Shown here piece by piece: positions 58,419-64,000 of a stretch of DNA of 64,000 nt. Numbering within the stretch: position 1 is the first letter of the stretch; every line of letters begins with the position of its first letter. The stretch comes from Burkholderia sp. Ax-1724 (GTDB taxonomy: Bacteria > Pseudomonadota > Gammaproteobacteria > Burkholderiales > Burkholderiaceae): contig NZ_VWWL01000010.1 of the NCBI RefSeq assembly GCF_011752995.1, positions 62,001 to 126,000 on the forward strand, written 5' to 3'. The notes beneath the pieces are model-generated. The model was not told the origin of the DNA and did no database searches. It saw only the letters and a program-made list of their open reading frames with translations. The position numbers and the translations under genes were made by a program.

Positions 58419-59675
58419 CTACTCGCGGCGGCGCAGCCGCATCGCGGCAAGCAGTCCGATGACGAGCAGCGTTCCCACCAGCCCGGCCACCCCATTCCAG
58501 CCATGACTGGCCCACACGCGGCCGCCGTACGAGCCGACCACGCTCGAACCGATGTAGTACGCGAGCAGGTACAGCGCGGCGGCCTGGCCTTTTGCCTCTT
58601 TCGCGAGCCGGCCGACCCAGCCGCTCGCCACCGCGTGGCCGGCGAAGAAGCCGAACGTCAGGCAGGCGATGCCGGTGGCGATCGCCGCGAGCGGATGCAG
58701 CATCGTCAGCGCGAGACCGAACGCCATCAGCAGCAGGCTCGCCATCAGCACGCGCGCGCGGCCGAACGTATCGGCCATGCGCCCCGACCACGGCGAGGCG
58801 ACCACGCCGGTCAGATACACGACGAAAATCGCGCCGATCTCCGTCTGGTTCAGGCGATACGGCGGCGCGAGCAGCCGGTAACCGATGTAGTTGTACAGCG
58901 TGACGAAGCTGCCCATCAGCACGAAGCCGAGCAGGAACAACAACGGCAGTCCGGGCCGCGTGAACTGCTTGAGCAGCGCGGTGCGGTGATGGGCGAAGCC
59001 GAGTCCGCGACGCGGCACGAAGTGGCGCGACGGCGGCAGCAGCGCGCGGAACGCGAGCATCGACAGCAGGCCGAGCACGCCGATCGTGCCGATCGCGACG
59101 CGCCACGAGAACAGATCGGCGACCACGCCGGTAATCACGCGCCCGGCCATGCCGCCGATCGCCGTGCCGCCGACGTAAAGCCCCATCGCGAGGCCGAGGC
59201 CGTCGGGATGCACTTCCTCGGCGAGATAGGCCATCGCGACGGCCGGTACGCCGCCGAGCGCGAGCCCTTCGAGAAAGCGCAGCGCGAGCAGCTGATGCCA
59301 GTGCGGCGCGATCGACACGCCGATGGTCAGCACCGCCGATACCGTGAGCGATGTCGTCATCAGCTTGTGGCGGCTCCAGCCTTCGGAGACGAAGCCCGCG
59401 ACGAAGATCGAGAGCGCGAGCGCGGCGGTGGAGAGCGACAGCGACAGGCTGCTCTGCGCGGGCGTCACGCCGAACGCATCGGAAAACGACGGCAGCAGCG
59501 GCTGCACGCAGTAGAGCAGCGAGAACGTCGCGTAACCGGCGAACAGCAGTGCGATAGCGGCGCGCCAGTAGGCGCGCGTGCCCCGTTCGAGATAGGGGAT
59601 GTCCGCCGCCGCCGGGGCGGCGGCCGGGGAGGGAACGGCAGAAGCAGTCCGCTGGGATTCCGGCGGGAGGGTCAC
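58419..59675 (-). CDS. MFS transporter (YnfM-like)
   Basis: This inner-membrane permease has 418 residues and 12 helices. The loop after helix 2 shows GWSRHKLM, and GRMADTFGRARVL is the equivalent in the second half. An Ala/Pro-rich cytoplasmic lead of about 30 residues precedes helix 1. I chose the GTG at 59675 because AAGGAG lies 7 bases upstream. It resembles YnfM/arabinose-type efflux proteins; the substrate is unknown. Confidence 0.9.
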   Translation of the reverse strand: MTLPPESQRTASAVPSPAAAPAAADIPYLERGTRAYWRAAIALLFAGYATFSLLYCVQPLLPSFSDAFGVTPAQSSLSLSLSTAALALSIFVAGFVSEGWSRHKLMTTSLTVSAVLTIGVSIAPHWHQLLALRFLEGLALGGVPAVAMAYLAEEVHPDGLGLAMGLYVGGTAIGGMAGRVITGVVADLFSWRVAIGTIGVLGLLSMLAFRALLPPSRHFVPRRGLGFAHHRTALLKQFTRPGLPLLFLLGFVLMGSFVTLYNYIGYRLLAPPYRLNQTEIGAIFVVYLTGVVASPWSGRMADTFGRARVLMASLLLMAFGLALTMLHPLAAIATGIACLTFGFFAGHAVASGWVGRLAKEAKGQAAALYLLAYYIGSSVVGSYGGRVWASHGWNGVAGLVGTLLVIGLLAAMRLRRRE

Positions 59676-59862
59676 GACAAGACTCCTTGGGGCACGCAAA
59701 AAAGCACAAAAGCGTTAAGAATACGCGGAAAAGCGGATTCGGGACGTTGGCGCGGGCAAAGCGGCGCCGCGCGCAGCCAGCAGGATGGGCGGTTGGCGGT
59801 GCCGCGAAAGCGACTGCCGCGACCCGACTGCGCGGCCCTTGTCGCCAATACCGCTAGCCGCG

Positions 59863-61389
59863 CTAACCGCTTTTTGCCACCGCGCCGGCCGGCGTTGGCG
59901 TCGAGGCCGGCGGATGCACGATCTCGTCCTCGCCCGGCAGCGCCGACACATCCCAGCCACCGCCGAGCGCCTTCACGAGCGCGACGCTCGCGGCCATCCG
60001 CCGGCGCGCGATTGCTACCGCGTTGCGTTCGTTGGTGAGCGCGGTCGTCTGCGCGACGACCACGTCGAGATAGGTGATCGCGCCGTTCCTGTAGCGGTCC
60101 GACACGACCGCGAGCGAGCGCTGCGCGGCGGCCACCGCGTCGTCCTGCGCCGCGGCCTCCTGTTCGAGCACGCGCAGCGCGGCGAGGTTGTCCTCGACCT
60201 GGCCGAACGCGTCGAGCACCGTCTGCCGGTATTGCGCGACGCTTTCGTCGTAATGCGCGCGCGCCTGTTCCTTGACGGCCGCGCGTCCGCCGAAGTCGAG
60301 CAGCGTGCCCGCGAGCGTCGGCCCGAGCGACCAGAGCCGGCTCGGCGCGAGCAGCCACTGGCTGTAGTTGGTCGCTTCGAGGCCGCCCGTCACGGAGAGG
60401 ATCAGGTTCGGGAAAAACGCCGCCGTCGCGACGCCGATCTGCGCGTTCATGGCGGCGACGTGCCGCTCCGCCGCCGCGATGTCGGGCCGCCGTTCGAGCA
60501 GATCCGACGGTACGCCGCTCGCCGCGACGACCGGCGCGGCCACGAGCGGCGCAACGGACAGCGTGAAGGTCGAGGGCGGTTGGCCGATCAGGATCGCGAT
60601 CGCGTGTTCGAGTTGCGCGCGCTGCACACCGAGGTCGAGCGCCTGCGTCTGCGTGGTCTTCAACTGCGCTTGCGCCTGCGCGACGTCGGCGTCGGTGGCG
60701 ATGCCGCCCGCGTAGCGATGCTGCGTCAACTCCAGCGCTTCCTCGTAGGCCTTGATCGTGTCGTCGAGTAGCCGGCGTTCCTGATCGAGTCCGCGCAGCT
60801 CGAAGTAGTCGGTGGCGAGTTCGGCCTGCATCGACAGCAGCGCGGCGTCGACGTCGGCGGCACTCGCCTGCGCGGCGGCCCTCGCGCCTTCGACGCTGCG
60901 CGAGATGCGGCCCCACAGGTCCGGCTCCCACGAGGCGTCGGCCTGCACGATGTAGTCGTTCAGCGTGAGGCCGGCGGTCGATTTATGCAGCACGTTCTCC
61001 GAGGTTCGCGTGCGCGAAAAGCCGCCGCCCGCCGTGACTACCGGGAAAAAATTCGAGCGATATTGCGCGACGGTCGCGCGGGCCGCGCGAAAACGCGCTT
61101 CGGCGGCCTGCACGTCCTGGTTCTCGCTCGCGACCCGCTGTTCGAGCGCATCGAGCGACGGGTCCGCGTAGATGTGCCACCACGCGCCGCGCGTGAGCGT
61201 GTCGGCCGGTTGCGCGGGCTTCCAGCCCGTGCCTTCGAGTTCGCGCCAGGTCGCGGGCGTGACGGCGGCCGGCTTCACGTAGTCGGGGCCGACGGTGCAG
61301 GCGCTCAGTGCACAGACGAGTGTCAGTGCCGATGTCAGTGTGAATGTCAGCGCAAGTACCGGGGCACGGCGCGGAACCGGCCTCTTCAT
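59863..61389 (-). CDS. Outer-membrane efflux lipoprotein (TolC/NodT family)
   Basis: The outer-membrane channel of a tripartite RND pump, 508 residues. The lipobox LSAC puts the lipid-modified Cys at 31, followed by TVGPDYVKP as in NodT/OprM. Two repeats of the TolC domain carry long helices; the central DLLERRPDIAAAE is the family hallmark. The ATG overlaps the adaptor stop by 4 bp. It is last in the operon pump-adaptor-channel. Confidence 0.95.
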   Translation of the reverse strand: MKRPVPRRAPVLALTFTLTSALTLVCALSACTVGPDYVKPAAVTPATWRELEGTGWKPAQPADTLTRGAWWHIYADPSLDALEQRVASENQDVQAAEARFRAARATVAQYRSNFFPVVTAGGGFSRTRTSENVLHKSTAGLTLNDYIVQADASWEPDLWGRISRSVEGARAAAQASAADVDAALLSMQAELATDYFELRGLDQERRLLDDTIKAYEEALELTQHRYAGGIATDADVAQAQAQLKTTQTQALDLGVQRAQLEHAIAILIGQPPSTFTLSVAPLVAAPVVAASGVPSDLLERRPDIAAAERHVAAMNAQIGVATAAFFPNLILSVTGGLEATNYSQWLLAPSRLWSLGPTLAGTLLDFGGRAAVKEQARAHYDESVAQYRQTVLDAFGQVEDNLAALRVLEQEAAAQDDAVAAAQRSLAVVSDRYRNGAITYLDVVVAQTTALTNERNAVAIARRRMAASVALVKALGGGWDVSALPGEDEIVHPPASTPTPAGAVAKSG

Positions 61390-62717
61390 GATTGCGTCCT
61401 CGCGGCCCGCTTCGCGCGGCCCTGCACGGCTAGCGCGCTGGCCGCCGCGCCGGTTGTGCCGGCCGTCCCTGCCGTATCGCTTGCACCGTTCGCCCCTTCC
61501 GCCGCATTCGCCGCCGGCTTGCGCGACACGATCCGCACCGGCGCGCCATCGACGATCGAATCCTGCGGATTCAGAATCACCAGTTCGTTGCCCTGCAAAC
61601 CCGAGGCGATCGCGACGCGCGTGCCGAAGTCCGTGCCGAGCGACACCGGCAGCAGCTTTACCTTGTGCTGCGCGTCGACGGTCGCGACCTTCACGCCGTC
61701 GGGCCGGAACAGCAGCGCATTGCCCGGCAGCGTGAACGGCGCCGCGCCCGCGCCGAGCGCGAAATGCACCTGCGCATACGCACCCGGCAACAGTTCGCCA
61801 CCGCGATTGTCGACGTCGACCTCGACGAGCATCGTGCGCTGCTGTGCATCGACCGCGCCCGCCGTGCGCGCGACCGTGCCCGGATAATGCCGCGACGGCG
61901 TTTCGGTCAGCGTCAGATAGGCGCTTTGCTGTGCGCGTACCTGCTGCGCGTAGGCCTGCGGCACGTTCACGTAGACACGCAGACGGTCCGCCTGCGCGAC
62001 ATGAAACAGCTCCTTCGCGGGACCGCCCGCGCTGCCCGCGTCGATCAACGCGCCGACGTCGACGTTGCGCGCGGTCACGGTGCCGTCGAACGGCGCATAG
62101 ACCTTCTGGAACGACTGCGTTTTTTCGAGCCGCGCGACGTTGAAGTGCGCGGCATCGAGCGTGGCTTTTTTCGCGAGCATGTCGCCGACTTTCTCGTCGG
62201 TCTCCTGCTTCGAGACCGACTTGTTCTTCAGCATGTCGCTCCAGCGGTCGGCGGTGCTTTTCGCGAGCGCGTAGTTCGCCTGGGCGTTCGCGAGATCGGC
62301 ACGGGCGGCGCGCAACTGGTCGTCGACTTCGGGGGTGTCGATTTCCGCGAGCAACTGGCCGCTTTTCACATGCGCGCCGATATCGGCGTACCACTTCTTC
62401 AGATAGCCGTTGGTGCGCGCGTAGATCGGCGTATCGAGAAAGGCCTGCACGTTGCCGGGCAGCACGAGATCGAGCTCCGCCGACGACTTCTGCGGCAGCA
62501 CGACTTCGACGCTCGTCTGGCTCGCGTGCTCGGCATCGCGTTCGAGCGCCGCGTGCGCATCGCGGCGCGACCAGATGCCTTGCGCGGCGAGCGCGAGTAC
62601 CGCGACCGCCGCCACGATCGCGAGCCAGCGCGTGCGCCGCGCTTTGGCGGGATCGTGCGCCGCGCCGTGCTCTGCACCCGAGCCCGATCCCGAGCCGTTC
62701 GGACGTTGTGCTTCCAT
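61386..62717 (-). CDS. RND efflux periplasmic adaptor (membrane fusion protein)
   Basis: The protein has 443 residues. A membrane helix (about 30-50) follows a Gly/Ser-rich lead; then come the lipoyl-like half-motifs, a coiled-coil hairpin (about 115-190) and beta domains with VYAPFDGTVTARNVDVGALI. It links the inner-membrane pump to the outer-membrane channel. The ATG at 62717 is preceded by GAGGGGAAG. An Ala/Gly-rich tail of about 40 residues ends the protein. Confidence 0.94.
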   Translation of the reverse strand: MEAQRPNGSGSGSGAEHGAAHDPAKARRTRWLAIVAAVAVLALAAQGIWSRRDAHAALERDAEHASQTSVEVVLPQKSSAELDLVLPGNVQAFLDTPIYARTNGYLKKWYADIGAHVKSGQLLAEIDTPEVDDQLRAARADLANAQANYALAKSTADRWSDMLKNKSVSKQETDEKVGDMLAKKATLDAAHFNVARLEKTQSFQKVYAPFDGTVTARNVDVGALIDAGSAGGPAKELFHVAQADRLRVYVNVPQAYAQQVRAQQSAYLTLTETPSRHYPGTVARTAGAVDAQQRTMLVEVDVDNRGGELLPGAYAQVHFALGAGAAPFTLPGNALLFRPDGVKVATVDAQHKVKLLPVSLGTDFGTRVAIASGLQGNELVILNPQDSIVDGAPVRIVSRKPAANAAEGANGASDTAGTAGTTGAAASALAVQGRAKRAARTQS

Positions 62718-62868
62718 CAAACTTCCCCTCTGGAAATGCATGGACAGTCGACGCTGCCTTTCGTATGGCCGCGGCCTGCGCTTGCATCGGTGCCTGCATC
62801 TATGCCTGTAAAGCGCAGGCGGCGCAGGTCGCGGCCGGCGTTTGCCGCGGGCGTCGCGCGCTTCGTCT

Positions 62869-64000
62869 TCATGGCTTCTGCACCACGTGTTCGGCCGCGC
62901 GCTGATGCCGCGCCTCGAGCCGCCGATAGATCATCGAGAACACGACCGGCACGAAGATCAGCGTCGCGATCGTGCCGACCGTGAGGCCGCCGATCACCGC
63001 GCGCCCGAGCGGCGCATTCTGCTCGCCGCCCTCGCCGAGACCGATCGCCATCGGCACCATGCCGATCACCATCGCGAGCGCGGTCATCAGCACCGGACGG
63101 AAGCGCGTGAAGCCCGCTTCGATGGCGGCGCGCGTCGCGTCGCCGTGCAGCAGCAACTGCTCGCGCGCGAAGCTGATGACGAGAATCGAGTTGGCGGTCG
63201 CGATGCCGATACACATGATCGCGCCCGTGAGCGCCGGAATCGACAGCGTGGTGTGCGTGAGGAACAGCATCCACACGATGCCCGCGAGCGCGCCCGGCAG
63301 GGCGGTGATGATGATGAACGGATCGAGCCACGACTGGAAATTGACGACGATCAGCAGATACACGAGCAGCACCGCGAACAGCAGACCGGCGAGCAGACCC
63401 GAGAACGAATCGTTCATCGTCTGCACCTGGCCGCGCAGTTCGATGGTCGAGGTTTTCGGCAGCTCGGCTTTCGATGCGTCGATGATCTTGCGGATGTCGT
63501 CGGACACGCCGCCGAGATCGCGGCCGTCGGCGGTGCCGTAGATATCGATCGTGGTCTGCGCGTTGTAGTGCGTGAGCACCGCGTTGCCGGCTTCGCGCCG
63601 CATCGTCGCGAGCGAGCCGAGAATGTTGCTGCGGCCGTTCGCGTTCAACGGAATGTTCGCGAGCGCTTGCAGCGAATCGATCGTGTATTGCGGCGCTTCC
63701 GTGATGACGTTGTAGCTCACGCCGTTGCGCGGATTGAGCCAGAAGGTCGGCGTGGTCTGCTGGCTGCCCGACAGCGTGATGAGCAGATCGCTCGCGATAT
63801 CGCGCTGCGAGAAGCCTGCCTGCTGCGCGCGCGTGCGATCGACGTCGATGAAGATACGCGGCAGATCGGCGGGCTGCTGGATGCGGGCGTCGGCAAGGCC
63901 CGGCACCGTGCGCAGACGGTTCAGCAGCGTCGCGGCGAATACGCGATTCGCGGCCACCTCACGGCCGACGATCTGGATGTCGATCGGCGACGGCATGCCG
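62869..64000 (-). CDS. RND efflux pump permease (partial, C-terminal part)
   Basis: The gene enters from beyond the window end; about 377 C-terminal residues are visible. It shows part of the second periplasmic porter domain (DLPRIFIDVDRTRAQQAG) and then the last membrane helices with FRPVLMTALAMVIGMVPMAIGLGEGGEQNAPLGRAV, the standard RND segment of AcrB-like pumps (quoted in part). It ends with TLIFVPVVFSMIYRR. The adaptor follows after 151 bp. The substrate class cannot be fixed from the part seen. Confidence 0.94.
   Translation of the reverse strand, partial: GMPSPIDIQIVGREVAANRVFAATLLNRLRTVPGLADARIQQPADLPRIFIDVDRTRAQQAGFSQRDIASDLLITLSGSQQTTPTFWLNPRNGVSYNVITEAPQYTIDSLQALANIPLNANGRSNILGSLATMRREAGNAVLTHYNAQTTIDIYGTADGRDLGGVSDDIRKIIDASKAELPKTSTIELRGQVQTMNDSFSGLLAGLLFAVLLVYLLIVVNFQSWLDPFIIITALPGALAGIVWMLFLTHTTLSIPALTGAIMCIGIATANSILVISFAREQLLLHGDATRAAIEAGFTRFRPVLMTALAMVIGMVPMAIGLGEGGEQNAPLGRAVIGGLTVGTIATLIFVPVVFSMIYRRLEARHQRAAEHVVQKP

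Noticed and set aside
58239..60038. A 599-residue open frame antisense to the MFS gene
   Set aside because: Arg/His/Gln-rich shadow of a transporter with clear membrane helices on the other strand.

Overview
The window is a contiguous chromosomal segment of a high-GC betaproteobacterium, most likely Burkholderiaceae (Burkholderia, Paraburkholderia or Caballeronia). Support comes from the mreBCD-mrdA-rodA cluster, the rsmB-DUF4390-ntrY-ntrX run, queC-queE-queD, gatCAB, metX-metW-ampG, argB-nucleotidase-slmA, the small Cys-rich protein with regB-regA, hslVU, a one-cysteine DksA, and xerC-DUF484-dapF near lpxL and metK. Protein resemblances are from memory of the families; no database search was possible. 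I see no rRNA operon, CRISPR array, intact insertion sequence or prophage. There is one tRNA gene (tRNA-Phe, GAA anticodon).

Layout. 1-6.3 kb: a LysR regulator, then on the minus strand topoisomerase III, a thioredoxin-like protein and DprA. 6.4-11.4 kb, plus strand: peptide deformylase, Met-tRNA formyltransferase, a LysE exporter, HtpX and RsmB. 11.4-15.3 kb: DUF4390 protein, NtrY-type kinase and a short NtrX-type regulator, overlapping or abutting, then tRNA-Phe. 15.7-19.4 kb: queuosine precursor genes queC-queE-queD, an HpcH/HpaI aldolase and a Sel1-repeat protein. 19.4-25.9 kb, minus: the elongasome cluster mreB-mreC-mreD-mrdA-rodA. 26.1-31.6 kb, plus: gatC-gatA-gatB (tRNA amidotransferase) with an attenuator-like leader, a PPK2 kinase and exonuclease III. 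31.7-39.2 kb, minus: an M48 protease, an AmpG-like permease, metW-metX, slmA, a HAD nucleotidase and argB. 39.4-41.5 kb, plus: Cys-rich CWC protein, RegB and RegA, translationally coupled. 41.7-50.5 kb, minus: hslU-hslV, dksA, a His-rich COG0523 GTPase, an RlmI-like methyltransferase, xerC, DUF484 and dapF. 50.5-52.0 kb: a small accessory patch of lower GC. 52.1-64 kb: lpxL, metK, a hypothetical basic protein, a PhyH-family dioxygenase, DUF3185, an aldo/keto reductase, a small membrane protein, an MFS permease and the 3' part of a tripartite RND efflux operon, whose pump gene runs off the window.

The most unusual part is the accessory patch. It holds a DUF2778 / L,D-transpeptidase-like gene with the His and Ser-x-Gly-Cys motif of Tlde1-type peptidoglycan toxins. 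The gene overlaps by 4 bp a gene for an 87-residue membrane protein in the immunity position, so together they look like an orphan type VI secretion effector-immunity pair. The effector's recognisable coding sequence extends upstream of its first ATG to an ATA codon, so its start is uncertain. Other points of interest are a promoter-plus-terminator leader before gatC, an NtrX that lacks the AAA+ domain, a dyad overlapping a possible dksA promoter, a perfect 25-bp-arm inverted repeat near 56.2 kb, and an acceptor-stem mismatch in tRNA-Phe.
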